Assembly: GCA_017546205.1 (NCBI GenBank)
Contig: JAFYXJ010000006.1
Coordinates: forward strand, 1 to 64,000
Direction: 5' to 3'
Origin: Clostridia bacterium
GTDB lineage: Bacteria > Bacillota > Clostridia > Monoglobales > Monoglobaceae
Length of the DNA: 64,000 bases
Each line of letters starts with the position of its first letter. Position 1 is the first letter of the stretch. Made by a program: the position numbers and the translations under genes. Below, one piece after another: positions 1 through 7,370 of this stretch. The notes under the pieces were generated by a model. It was not told where the DNA came from, made no database searches, and saw only the letters and a list, made by a program, of their open reading frames with translations.

Positions 1-2
1 AT

Positions 3-203
3 TATCTCCTGAACGAGTTTGAAAGTGATACCAAGAAAATCTGGGATTCCAACATCTTTGGAAAATCTCTCCATGAACTGGTGGGAGAGGGGCTTCACAA
101 CAAACTCTATCGCATGCCTGACGATGCGCGAATGAAACTGCAGGAAACCTTGCAGAAGATCATCAATGAAGGCTCCGGCGGTATGATTTGTATTATTCTA
201 TAA
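3..203 (+). CDS. spoIVA: Stage IV sporulation protein A, C-terminal end (partial)
   Basis: The frame beginning at base 3 is open to a TAA at 201-203 and encodes 66 residues with the very conserved SpoIVA ending: NIFGKSLHELVGEG, then NKLYRMPDDARMKLQETL and a terminal EGSGGMICIIL. SpoIVA is a cytoplasmic ATPase made in the mother cell that polymerises on the forespore surface as the basement layer of the spore coat. The N-terminal ATPase part lies outside the window. The gene marks the organism as an endospore former. An intrinsic terminator follows directly. Identification rests on remembered family sequence, but the ending is distinctive. Confidence 0.9.
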   Translation, partial: YLLNEFESDTKKIWDSNIFGKSLHELVGEGLHNKLYRMPDDARMKLQETLQKIINEGSGGMICIIL

Positions 204-204
204 A

Positions 205-240
205 AAAATGGTATAGAGCAAACCTGCTCTATACCATTTT
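205..240. terminator. Bidirectional intrinsic terminator after spoIVA
   Basis: A 16 bp perfect inverted repeat (205-220 with 225-240) closes a 4-base AACC loop. It starts with an A run and ends with a T run, so it can stop transcription of spoIVA on the plus strand and of the convergent minus-strand gene that ends at 242. Confidence 0.9.
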
Positions 241-241
241 A

Positions 242-1153
242 TTACCATTCATCAATTGCATTGTCCGGTGTGGATTCCGGTGTGGGGGCAGGTGCATCTT
301 CACTGCCAAAGGTCTGGTAGGTCATGCTAAGCCCTCTCATATACGCATCATAATGTCCCAGAGAACGGATACCGGTGGTGGTTTTGTTAATCAAAAGATG
401 TTGAACACCCTCCACCAGAGTATTGATACCGGTAAAGCAAACTACAGTTCCTGACGGATTGTCCGTGCCGAACTGTTCCTGCCAGTACGCGGTAATATAT
501 TCGCTGTAAGAAGTATCTGTAGAAATAGAAGTCTTACTGGGGGTGCAGAAATTCACTCTATCAAAACTTCCGCTCAGATTTTTCTGCAAAGAACGGAGAT
601 AAAATGCGCCGGTGGAAGCATCTTTACAGATAACGCCGGTAATAGCACAAAGGGTACCGTCACTCTGGTAAGAAACCTCGGAAAGCAGTAATTTGTTCTC
701 CTTGGGAATCACCGGAATAATGGTGGCTGTGCGGTTGGGGTTGTCCCATTGAATGGTAGCGGAAAACGCTTCCGAAATGGCACGCACCGGAACATAGGTA
801 CGATCATTCTGAATGGTCGGCGGAACATCCATCTCAATATTTTCTTTGGGTTCTGCCTTACCGTTTTTAATCTCATACTTTGCCATAATGCTGTTGCCGA
901 TCTGGAGAGAAAGCAGCGTGTCATAGCGGACAATCTGGATTCTCTTATCCTCACCGAACCAATAGATGGTAGCATCCAACGCTTCAGACACAGCACGGAG
1001 CGGAAGCATCAATCGTTCATTGATAATCACCGGTCCGCTGCCCTCCTGAAATGCCAGTTGTTCCCCCACAACCACTTTGTTCTCTGCAGCAAATGCCGGA
1101 ACCATGTTGCAAACAAGAACACATATAACTAAAAGGAATGCTGTTTTTCTCAT
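242..1153 (-). CDS. Secreted copper-amine-oxidase-N (stalk) domain protein
   Basis: Of 303 residues, the first about 22 form a signal peptide (MRKTAFLLVICVLVCNMV then AFA). Two copies of the stalk domain follow, with the hallmark segments RLMLPLRAVSEALDATIYW and RTYVPVRAISEAFSATIQWD and, after each, a short strand ending in valine or isoleucine. The last about 150 residues match nothing I recognise. Such domains are common in exported clostridial proteins and are thought to attach them to the cell wall or to partners; no enzyme motif is visible. I chose the ATG at 1153 because an AGGAGG lies just upstream and the signal peptide begins there; the 20 extra codons further upstream are implausible. 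Confidence 0.8.
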   Translation of the reverse strand: MRKTAFLLVICVLVCNMVPAFAAENKVVVGEQLAFQEGSGPVIINERLMLPLRAVSEALDATIYWFGEDKRIQIVRYDTLLSLQIGNSIMAKYEIKNGKAEPKENIEMDVPPTIQNDRTYVPVRAISEAFSATIQWDNPNRTATIIPVIPKENKLLLSEVSYQSDGTLCAITGVICKDASTGAFYLRSLQKNLSGSFDRVNFCTPSKTSISTDTSYSEYITAYWQEQFGTDNPSGTVVCFTGINTLVEGVQHLLINKTTTGIRSLGHYDAYMRGLSMTYQTFGSEDAPAPTPESTPDNAIDEW

Positions 1154-1272
1154 AAAAATCCTCCTGACTTCAAGTTCTTTTATCATTATATCGCAGATGA
1201 TGCATAAAATCAATATAAAAAGGAGAAAAATTTATAAAGTATTTTTTCTTCCGTCAGAAAGGGGCTGCCGCC

Positions 1273-2082
1273 ATGACATACACCTACGATTATCAGGAAC
1301 TGGAAAAAGACCTTGCCTTATTCCGCCTTGCCTATCCGCTGATTCCCGTATTCTCCATCGGGAAAAGCCGTGAGGGAAGACACCTCTACGGCATCAAACT
1401 GGGTCGTGGCGAAAAACGCATCTTTTTCAATGGCGCCCATCACGGCATGGAATGGTTGACCGCCAAGCTGCTGATGCAGTTTGCCTTTGATCTGGCAGAG
1501 GGAAAACATCTGGCATCTTCTTTACTGGCAGGCAGGTGTCTTTATCTGGTTCCCATGGTGAACCCTGACGGGGTGGAGATTGCCAAAACCGGAAAGCGTT
1601 GGCAGGCAAACGCCACCGGCGTGGATTTGAACCATAACTATGATGCTTTATGGCATCTTTCCAAACAGGCAGAAAAAGATAACGGGATTACGGGGCCGGG
1701 GCCTACCCGTTTTTCGGGCGCCTTTCCCGAATCGGAACCGGAAAGCCGCAGCGTTGCAGATTTTACCAGACAGAATGGCTTTGACCTTGCCCTTGCATTT
1801 CACAGTCAGGGCGAGGTGATTTACTGGGATTTTTGTGGGTTTGCACCGGATAAATCCTACACTATCGCCAAACGATTTGAGGAAATCAGTCCCTATCAAA
1901 TGGATTCTGCATCAGGGATCGCATCATTCGGAGGATATAAGGATTGGTTTATCCGCACCTTTAAGCGCCCTGCCTTTACCATTGAAATCGGGATGGGAGA
2001 AAATCCTCTGCCCATTGAAGATTTGCCTGAGGTATACCGCCGGACATTACCATTGATGTTGGAGGCAATTCGTTTGGCGTAG
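1273..2082 (+). CDS. M14 family zinc carboxypeptidase
   Basis: A 269-residue protein of the M14 carboxypeptidase fold, closest in size and motifs to cytoplasmic MpaA-like or gamma-D-glutamyl-diamino-acid peptidases that trim peptidoglycan peptides. Zinc ligands are seen in HHGMEW (about residue 56) and in the later FHSQGEVIYWD; the PMVNPDGVE and GVDLNHNYD segments are the family substrate-binding strands, and the FTIEIGMGENPLP region carries the catalytic glutamate. No signal peptide is present, so it probably acts in the cytoplasm on recycled muropeptides. It is transcribed divergently from the stalk-domain gene. Exact substrate is inferred. Confidence 0.85.
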   Translation: MTYTYDYQELEKDLALFRLAYPLIPVFSIGKSREGRHLYGIKLGRGEKRIFFNGAHHGMEWLTAKLLMQFAFDLAEGKHLASSLLAGRCLYLVPMVNPDGVEIAKTGKRWQANATGVDLNHNYDALWHLSKQAEKDNGITGPGPTRFSGAFPESEPESRSVADFTRQNGFDLALAFHSQGEVIYWDFCGFAPDKSYTIAKRFEEISPYQMDSASGIASFGGYKDWFIRTFKRPAFTIEIGMGENPLPIEDLPEVYRRTLPLMLEAIRLA

Positions 2083-2162
2083 GGAAACGGGATCTTTTTA
2101 ATCAAAAAGCAAACAAATATTTCGGATACTTCTCTACTATGACATGCATGCCACATTGTCTC

Positions 2163-2187
2163 CCTTGCCTCATTGACATTGACTCTT
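2163..2187 (+). repeat. 25 bp direct repeat, left copy
   Basis: The 25 bases here recur exactly at 2479-2503, 316 bp downstream. The repeat contains CATTGACATTGACTC, and its 3' end runs into the -35 element of the small-RNA promoter. Two exact copies bounding a short noncoding cassette look like the scar of a duplication or insertion. I recognise no named element. Confidence 0.8.
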
Positions 2188-2214
2188 GCAAATGAAACGC
2201 AGGTGTGTTATACT
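2186..2214 (+). promoter_or_regulatory. Strong promoter for small RNA
   Basis: The -35 is TTGCAA (2186-2191) and the -10 is TATACT (2209-2214) with a 17 bp spacer. A TGT just before the -10 makes an extended -10. Predicted transcription start is near 2221, exactly where the RNA hairpin begins. Confidence 0.75.
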
Positions 2215-2220
2215 ATCCTT

Positions 2221-2360
2221 ACCACACCAGTTTCATATACCAAGTTTGCGTTAGGTAAAAACGCACGCTTTGTTTTCTATGCTTGGTATATGGCAGAAAC
2301 TGTGTGGTAACAGGTCAAAGCTGCGTTTTTCGGTGCGTGGCTTTGGCTACGCACTTTTTT
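2221..2360 (+). ncRNA. Structured small RNA candidate
   Basis: The predicted transcript opens with a strand (2221-2244, beginning ACCACACCAGTTTC) that pairs with 2282-2308 (CTTGGTATATGG, then CAGAAACTGTGTGGT), giving a long imperfect stem. Inside it is a smaller hairpin, TGCGTT with AACGCA, around 2247-2265. A 24-base linker leads to an intrinsic terminator (GTGCGTGGC / GCTACGCAC, then six T) at 2333-2360. A dedicated promoter, paired 5' end and terminator make a roughly 140 nt RNA. The 5' end locked in a long rod is reminiscent of 6S RNA, but I cannot confirm the family; a riboswitch-like leader for the tiny ORF at 2382 is the other possibility. Confidence 0.65.
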
Positions 2361-2438
2361 ATTTGCAAAGGAGATGAATTTATGCCATATCATCCATAGC
2401 TTCCCATGCGTTGCTCAAATTCTACCACAGGCTCTATT

Positions 2439-2462
2439 AAAAACCGCCTTCGGGCGGTTTTT
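2439..2462 (+). terminator. Intrinsic terminator
   Basis: AAAAACCGCC, TTCG tetraloop, GGCGGTTTTT: a 10 bp perfect stem with U tract. It would catch read-through from the small-RNA promoter. Between it and the RNA lies only a 5-codon ORF (2382-2399) with a good AAAGGAG site. Confidence 0.85.
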
Positions 2463-2478
2463 CCTTCCTCATTGCCTT

Positions 2479-2503
2479 CCTTGCCTCATTGACATTGACT
2501 CTT
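2479..2503 (+). repeat. 25 bp direct repeat, right copy
   Basis: Exact copy of 2163-2187. Downstream to 2700 there is no convincing gene; a further imperfect pair (TTTTTCTAGCCG... at 2537-2558 and 2681-2703, both ending GTCAATGC) is the only other structure I see in this stretch. Confidence 0.8.
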
Positions 2504-2703
2504 CACAAAGCCGCATCGGCGGAGGAAGATTGCCTGTTTTTCTAGCCGCCGTCAATGCCCCACCAACCCCGGCAACGAAAAATTGCCGTAGTTTCCTTGC
2601 CACAAGTCTTTGGGGTGAGGGAGTGTACTCTGTGTACATGACCGGGGCACAAAGGCGATGGGGCGAGGGAAGAACGGTGATTTTTCTAGCCGGCTGTCAA
2701 TGC

Positions 2704-2740
2704 AAAAAAAAGGCGTTCACTTCCGTGAACGCCCATTTTT
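2704..2740 (-). terminator. Terminator of the DUF177-rpmF operon
   Basis: GGCGTTCAC (2712-2720), TTCC loop, GTGAACGCC (2725-2733). On the minus strand the hairpin follows the rpmF stop codon directly and is followed by eight T. Confidence 0.9.
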
Positions 2741-2919
2741 TACGCCTCTGTGGAGATAACTTCCTTACCCTTGTAGGTACCACAAGCCTTGCAGGCTCTG
2801 TGCGGCATTTTGAACTCGCCGCAGTTGGGGCATTTTACCATGCCCGGAATTACCAACTTCCAGTTTGCTCTTCTCTTATCTCTTCTTGCTTTAGAAGTTT
2901 TTCTCTTTGGAACTGCCAT
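2740..2919 (-). CDS. rpmF: 50S ribosomal protein L32
   Basis: A 59-residue L32 starting [17 protein letters not shown] and carrying the zinc-ribbon cysteines CPNC and, ten residues later, CKAC, the four-cysteine form. L32 is a component of the large ribosomal subunit near the peptidyl-transferase region. The ATG at 2919 gives the canonical N-terminus; the longer open frame upstream is not coding. It follows the DUF177 gene with a 73 bp gap, the usual clostridial arrangement, and ends at a strong terminator. Confidence 0.97.
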   Translation of the reverse strand: MAVPKRKTSKARRDKRRANWKLVIPGMVKCPNCGEFKMPHRACKACGTYKGKEVISTEA

Positions 2920-2992
2920 GTGTCTACACCTCTTTCCATCTTTACTCAAATATTGGGATTTGACTCCCCAACAAAGAAAATCTTTGCATATT

Positions 2993-3487
2993 CTACAACA
3001 GTTGATCCAATGCGTCAAACCGCGGGTCAACAGGTCTGGTATCGCATCCGCAATCTCCCAGATTCAGGTTTTTACCGCAATTTGCGCAAATGCCCTTGCA
3101 ATCTTCCCTGCAGAGAATCTTACTGGGCAACGCCATTACCAAGGCGTCATAGGTAAGTTCCGCAAGGTCAATGACGCTTCCCGCCAAAGGAATAATATCA
3201 GGGTTGGAGTCCTCCCCGATGGCGTCTTCCTTTTTGAACCGTTCTGCAATCACAAAAGGAATCTGACTTTCAAACTCCTCAGTACAGCGGTCACAGGAAA
3301 GTGCCACACTCGCTTCTCCCTCTGCCTGAAGTTCCAGAGAACCGCCGATATTGACAACTTCTCCTTTTACAGCAACGGGTGCAAGTACCTTGAAATTATC
3401 GCCGTCACGCATAGCAACAGCAACCGTTGCATCAATAGCGAGACGCTTCCCCTCACAGTTGAGGATGGGCAATAAATTAAGTTCCAT
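2993..3487 (-). CDS. DUF177 / YceD family protein
   Basis: A 164-residue acidic protein of the YceD family, nearly always encoded just upstream of rpmF. The signature is the CDRCTEEFE motif (about residues 66-74), later echoed by [17 protein letters not shown] near the C-terminus: two cysteine pairs that look metal-binding. The family is linked to 23S rRNA accumulation or ribosome assembly in plants and bacteria; the molecular function is not settled. It starts at the ATG at 3487 and heads the two-gene operon driven by the palindromic promoter at 3510-3554. Confidence 0.88.
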   Translation of the reverse strand: MELNLLPILNCEGKRLAIDATVAVAMRDGDNFKVLAPVAVKGEVVNIGGSLELQAEGEASVALSCDRCTEEFESQIPFVIAERFKKEDAIGEDSNPDIIPLAGSVIDLAELTYDALVMALPSKILCREDCKGICANCGKNLNLGDCGCDTRPVDPRFDALDQLL

Positions 3488-3509
3488 CTGTATTTCCTTT
3501 CTAAGGTCG

Positions 3510-3554
3510 AAACAGACGGTAACTATTATATAATAACTACCGTCTGTTTGTCAA
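3510..3554 (-). promoter_or_regulatory. Promoter with embedded inverted repeat for DUF177-rpmF
   Basis: On the minus strand TTGACA (3554-3549) and TATAAT (3530-3525) are separated by 18 bp. A perfect 12 bp inverted repeat, AAACAGACGGTA (3510-3521) and TACCGTCTGTTT (3538-3549), spans the promoter from the -35 to about the start site. That placement suits an operator, or a cruciform or leader hairpin. I do not recognise the regulator. Confidence 0.65.
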
Positions 3555-3578
3555 GAGTTTTTTTCAATTCCTTTGGCT

Positions 3579-3782
3579 TTATTTGGATTCCAGATAAGCA
3601 TTGATTTTGTCAATCAGTTCATCGGCATCTACGCCATGAACCATACAAGCCTGTTCAATGCTCTCTCCGCTTGCGGAAGGGCAGCCCAGACAGTGCATGC
3701 CGATTCCCAAAAAGAATTCTGCTGTACCGGGATCCATTCTCAGCGCATCCATAATAATGGTATCTTTGGTTACTTTTGCCAT
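3579..3782 (-). CDS. DUF1858 domain protein
   Basis: A 67-residue protein with the DUF1858 core: a helix ending in a conserved acidic-proline pair (MDPGTAEFF), then GMHCLGCP, which carries a CxxC pair, then a helix rich in acidic residues. Such domains are often stand-alone or fused to hybrid-cluster or redox proteins in anaerobes; a redox or metal-sulfur role is suspected but unproven. AAAGGAT lies 12 bases before the ATG at 3782. It stands alone between the rpmF operon and the M13 peptidase. Confidence 0.85.
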   Translation of the reverse strand: MAKVTKDTIIMDALRMDPGTAEFFLGIGMHCLGCPSASGESIEQACMVHGVDADELIDKINAYLESK

Positions 3783-3853
3783 TGGTCATTCATCCTTTCT
3801 CATTTACTGATGATATTATAACTCATTTTCCCGAAAAAATCAAGTCTTTTCGA

Positions 3854-5902
3854 CTACCAAATCGATATCCGTTCTTTTTTAGGCAGGAACATGCCGTCCC
3901 CCCACCGGAGCCGGTAATAATTCTGAAAGGCATCAAAATTGGAAAGCACCCGATTGACCCGTACTTTGTCAGGGGCATGGCTGTCGGTCATAATCTGCTT
4001 TTGCAGATAGGCAGGGGTGGTTTTTGCCCGCCATGTAGCGGCATAGCCGGCAAACAATTCTTCCAGATTGGGGTTTTCTTCTCCTGCAATATCCAAAATA
4101 CATGTCATCCCCGCAAGGTCGGCAAGGTTTTCAGATAGGGTACTTGCGCCATTGACCGCCAGGTTGGGGGCAACCCCGATACCGTCATAGGCGGTAAGCA
4201 CCTGCCGGCAGATTTCCCCAAAGGCTTGTTTGTCGCTTTTCTGCCACCAGTCTTTCAGATTTCCGTTTTCATCAAACTGGGAGCCCAACGCATCCAGTGC
4301 ATGGCTGATTTCATGGGCAATCACCGTTCCGATTCTTCCCAACTTGCTCTCCCAACTATCCTCTTTCCGATAAAAGGGGTCATCCAAAAGTCCTAAGGGA
4401 ATGGTGATACTATTGGTGCTGGGTTCATACAAAGCATTCACCGTCTGGGGACAGATGCTCCACCGGTCTTTGTCCGTCTTCTCTTTCAGGGATATTTTCG
4501 CCAAATCAAAATAACGGTTGCAGTATCCGGTCCGGTATTCCATAAGGTTCCCTCCCTTTCGGACGGGACGGATGGTATACCCCTGATCCATATAACGGTC
4601 CATATTGTCGGGGTAGGCAACTCGTACACGGAGGGTTTCCAGTTTCTTCAATGATGCCGTTTTGCTGGCGTTACTGAGCCAGGTATTGGCACGAATTCTG
4701 GTTTGATAGGCTTTCAGAATCACTTCGGTCATCCGGGTAATTTCCTGTTTGATATCCATATCGGCATAGGCTTTGACATACAGCTCCGCCAACTCCCATC
4801 CCAGAAGTTCCTCCACCATGCTGATCGCATAGTCTGCCGGAAGCACACCGCTTTCCACTCCATTGAGGGTATCCTGATATTCTCTCCAAATCAAAAAAGC
4901 ATCGGTGTTAAGATAAACGGAACTACCGTCCATGACACTGGCACGGAGGTAATCTTTCAATATAGAAAAATTTTCCTCTGTCCAGATGGTGTCGACTTCT
5001 TTGGCAAGGGATAAATCATAAAACAGTACATCTTCACCGGAACCAAATCCCAGTTCTTTCAAATATTTTTCGATATCCAGACGGAAAAATAGTTTTTCCC
5101 GGTCTTTTTTACTGCAAACGGTATAATGGCTTGCAACTTGGTTATGTTCCGGCATAGGCATCGAGGCAAGGGCAAGGCTGACGCAAAGGTCAGTTACCTG
5201 TTCTGCCCGTTGTTCCGGCTGAGAAAACCCAAACAGTTGAAACAAATTTTGAAGATACGCCCGATACACAGAAACCGTCTGTTCCTTATTTCCCTCTTGT
5301 ATCGCCCCTACATCCATTCCGGTATAACATTCGGAAAAGGTAAGCATCTGGCGGGAAGAATTTTTCATATCCGCCGTAATGCTAATGGGGAAGAGTCCGT
5401 GAAAACCATTGTATTCCAGTTTTGCCATTACCAAAAGCAGTTCCTCCAAGGTAGAGGCGTCATCAATCATGGCAAGGTAAGGTTTGACCGGATTCAGCCC
5501 CAGACTGTCCCTGAGTGCGATATTGCTCCCTGCCAAAAAGACATCGGCAATCTTCTGTTCCTTGCTTCCGTAAGGGAACGGGGCACCGGTTTTGTTTTCC
5601 CGATGGATGGCATAGACAATAGAACCGATTTCCTGCATCCGTCTTAATACCATGGTATTCAGGTCAGACCATGCATTTTGTCCATAGGGCAGCGAAGTCT
5701 CGTCAATCCATTTGCCGTTGATGTAATCATAATAGTCCCCATAGGGGCCTGCATCCCGTTCTTCCCACCGCTGTTCCAGTTCCTTTCGCAACGGCACAAT
5801 CGTCAATGCGGTGAGGGATTCCCGAGGGGTTCCAAAAACAAAAGGAGTGCCCAGATGAAGCAACATCCCTACAATCAAAACCATTGCAACGATTCGCTTC
5901 AC
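3854..5902 (-). CDS. M13 family (neprilysin-like) metallopeptidase, secreted
   Basis: About 682 residues, matching the usual M13 length. An N-terminal hydrophobic signal (VAMVLIVGMLLHLGTPFVFG) predicts export. The M13 N-terminal helical domain follows (YDYINGKWIDETSLPYGQNAW), then the catalytic zinc site HEISH in VIAHEISHALDALG and the third ligand in ENLADLAGM, with the downstream R-V-N substrate motif (KVRVNRVLSNFDAF). It should cleave short extracellular peptides. I prefer the GTG at 5902: AAGGAG lies eight bases upstream. The GTG at 5911 overlaps that site. Confidence 0.9.
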   Translation of the reverse strand: MKRIVAMVLIVGMLLHLGTPFVFGTPRESLTALTIVPLRKELEQRWEERDAGPYGDYYDYINGKWIDETSLPYGQNAWSDLNTMVLRRMQEIGSIVYAIHRENKTGAPFPYGSKEQKIADVFLAGSNIALRDSLGLNPVKPYLAMIDDASTLEELLLVMAKLEYNGFHGLFPISITADMKNSSRQMLTFSECYTGMDVGAIQEGNKEQTVSVYRAYLQNLFQLFGFSQPEQRAEQVTDLCVSLALASMPMPEHNQVASHYTVCSKKDREKLFFRLDIEKYLKELGFGSGEDVLFYDLSLAKEVDTIWTEENFSILKDYLRASVMDGSSVYLNTDAFLIWREYQDTLNGVESGVLPADYAISMVEELLGWELAELYVKAYADMDIKQEITRMTEVILKAYQTRIRANTWLSNASKTASLKKLETLRVRVAYPDNMDRYMDQGYTIRPVRKGGNLMEYRTGYCNRYFDLAKISLKEKTDKDRWSICPQTVNALYEPSTNSITIPLGLLDDPFYRKEDSWESKLGRIGTVIAHEISHALDALGSQFDENGNLKDWWQKSDKQAFGEICRQVLTAYDGIGVAPNLAVNGASTLSENLADLAGMTCILDIAGEENPNLEELFAGYAATWRAKTTPAYLQKQIMTDSHAPDKVRVNRVLSNFDAFQNYYRLRWGDGMFLPKKERISIW

Positions 5903-5934
5903 TCTGCTCACTCCTTCATTTGATGGTTCCGCAA

Positions 5935-6219
5935 TCAGTCCTCAAACTCGAACATATCTGCGTTTCTGTCCTGAAACATCCGGTACACAGCCGCCAAAAC
6001 ATCGGTGTCTTCCACCTGCTCCAGACAGTCTTCTTCTTTTTCCTTGTGAATCTGGAAAATCACAACTTCAGTTACCACTTCTTCCTCATCATCGTAAGGA
6101 ATACAAATGATGTAATCCTTGCCCTGATACTGTACCGTATCCAGATGTTCAAAGGTAACCGTGTTGCCATCCTCATCAATCAAGTCAACCAAATGGTTGT
6201 TTTCCGGTAATTCTGCCAT
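5935..6219 (-). CDS. DUF1292 family protein (YrzB-like)
   Basis: A very acidic 94-residue protein with the DUF1292 pattern: an N-terminal strand LIDEDGNTVTFEHLDTVQYQGKDY, then a central acidic stretch (PYDDEEE) and VVIFQIHKE. It sits 12 bp downstream of ruvX, the standard Firmicute order alaS-ireB-ruvX-yrzB. Function is unknown; conservation with ruvX suggests a housekeeping role. Confidence 0.88.
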   Translation of the reverse strand: MAELPENNHLVDLIDEDGNTVTFEHLDTVQYQGKDYIICIPYDDEEEVVTEVVIFQIHKEKEEDCLEQVEDTDVLAAVYRMFQDRNADMFEFED

Positions 6220-6231
6220 CTTTTTTTCCTC

Positions 6232-6648
6232 CTATCTTATGCTGTCCAGATATCCCTGCAGAATATACGCTGCAGAGATACTGTCCACGCTATCTTTTCG
6301 TTTCTGTCCTCTGACATTGGTCTCATTCATCAGATTGTGTGCCGAAACCGTGGTCAGCCGTTCATCCCAGAGAAGAATAGGAAACTCCTCCCCAAGCCGT
6401 TCCTTCAGCTGTTGAAAAAATGCTTTGGTTTTTTCTCCCCGGGGACCTACGGTGCCGTTCATGTTTTTGGGAAACCCCAGAACAATCCTCTCTGCACCGG
6501 TTTGCCGTACTACTTCCACGGCATAATCTGCCACTTTCAGCATATTTTTTTCCTTACAGGCAGGCAGGGAGGTTGCCCCGAATCCCAACGGATCCGATAT
6601 GGCAAACCCTGTCCGGCTGTCGCCGAAATCAATGCCCAATATGCGCAT
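6232..6648 (-). CDS. ruvX: Holliday junction resolvase-like protein RuvX/YqgF
   Basis: A 138-residue RNase H-fold protein. The first strand MRILGIDFGDSRTGFAISDP carries the catalytic aspartate (D7); ERIVLGFPKNMNG is the central conserved segment; LLWDERLTTVSAHNLM and, near the end, KDSVDSISAAYILQGYLD hold the remaining acidic residues. The family acts in 5' pre-16S rRNA maturation and has been proposed as a Holliday junction resolvase. Its neighbour is DUF1292, 12 bp downstream. Confidence 0.95.
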   Translation of the reverse strand: MRILGIDFGDSRTGFAISDPLGFGATSLPACKEKNMLKVADYAVEVVRQTGAERIVLGFPKNMNGTVGPRGEKTKAFFQQLKERLGEEFPILLWDERLTTVSAHNLMNETNVRGQKRKDSVDSISAAYILQGYLDSIR

Positions 6649-6662
6649 ATTGTTTCCTCACT

Positions 6663-7298
6663 TTACTTGCCGGTTCTCTTTTTGCTTAACAACCACTCCA
6701 TCAATTCTTTTCCGTAGGTATGGTCCCATACCCCATGTCTGACCCCGTCAAGACGTGTATAGGTAACATCTGCCTGAAGCCCTTTCAGTTTTTCCACCAT
6801 CTCATCGGATTGGTTTACGCTGACAACTTCGTCCTCTGCCCCATGAAATACCCAGATGGGCATGGTTAACACGCCGGCATTCCACGCCATACCGCCGCCG
6901 CACACCGGTGCGATGGCAGCAAACAGGTCAGGTCTTGCCATTGCAGTATACCATGTGCCGTAACCGCCCATACTCAAGCCGGTAAGGTATACCCGGTCTT
7001 CATCAATGTCATATTCCTGAATCAACTGCTCAATAAATGCCGCAATGGACTCAACCCGTGCAGCCCAGAAAGTTTCCGGAGGGCATTGGGGCATAATCAC
7101 AATACAGTTGTGTTCGGCATCTTGTAAATACTTGGAAAATCCGTGCACATCCACTTTGTCAAGGTCTTCTTTGCCGCAGCCTCTCTCTCCCGCGCCGTGC
7201 AGTTGAATAATCAAAGGTAATTTTCCACTCTTTTCCTCACAGGAATACTCTACAAACGGAAATGCCCATGTTTCTTCTCTGTGCTCAATTCGTTTCAT
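6663..7298 (-). CDS. Alpha/beta hydrolase, phospholipase/carboxylesterase or PHB-depolymerase type
   Basis: A 211-residue alpha/beta hydrolase. The oxyanion segment is LIIQLHGAGERG, the nucleophile elbow is GLSMGGYGTW, the acid lies near WVFHGAEDEVV, and the histidine is in GVRHGVWDHTY. The pattern resembles peptidase-S9-like esterases that act on short acyl or feruloyl esters. There is no signal peptide. The ATG at 7298 is chosen because GAGGAGAAAG lies just upstream. It borders virion island 1; 72 bp separate it from the terminase stop codon. Confidence 0.85.
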   Translation of the reverse strand: MKRIEHREETWAFPFVEYSCEEKSGKLPLIIQLHGAGERGCGKEDLDKVDVHGFSKYLQDAEHNCIVIMPQCPPETFWAARVESIAAFIEQLIQEYDIDEDRVYLTGLSMGGYGTWYTAMARPDLFAAIAPVCGGGMAWNAGVLTMPIWVFHGAEDEVVSVNQSDEMVEKLKGLQADVTYTRLDGVRHGVWDHTYGKELMEWLLSKKRTGK

Positions 7299-7370
7299 TC
7301 GATCTTTCTCCTCTGTTATGATACTCTCATGTTGATTTATTATAACACACACCATACAAAGAATCAAGAC

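Noticed and set aside
2221-2360. Firm call of 6S RNA
   Set aside because: The rod-like shape is suggestive, but the central bubble pattern and length are not clearly 6S.
2374-3156. 260-codon plus-strand ORF
   Set aside because: It runs through a terminator and is antisense to rpmF and DUF177; composition is unlike protein coding.
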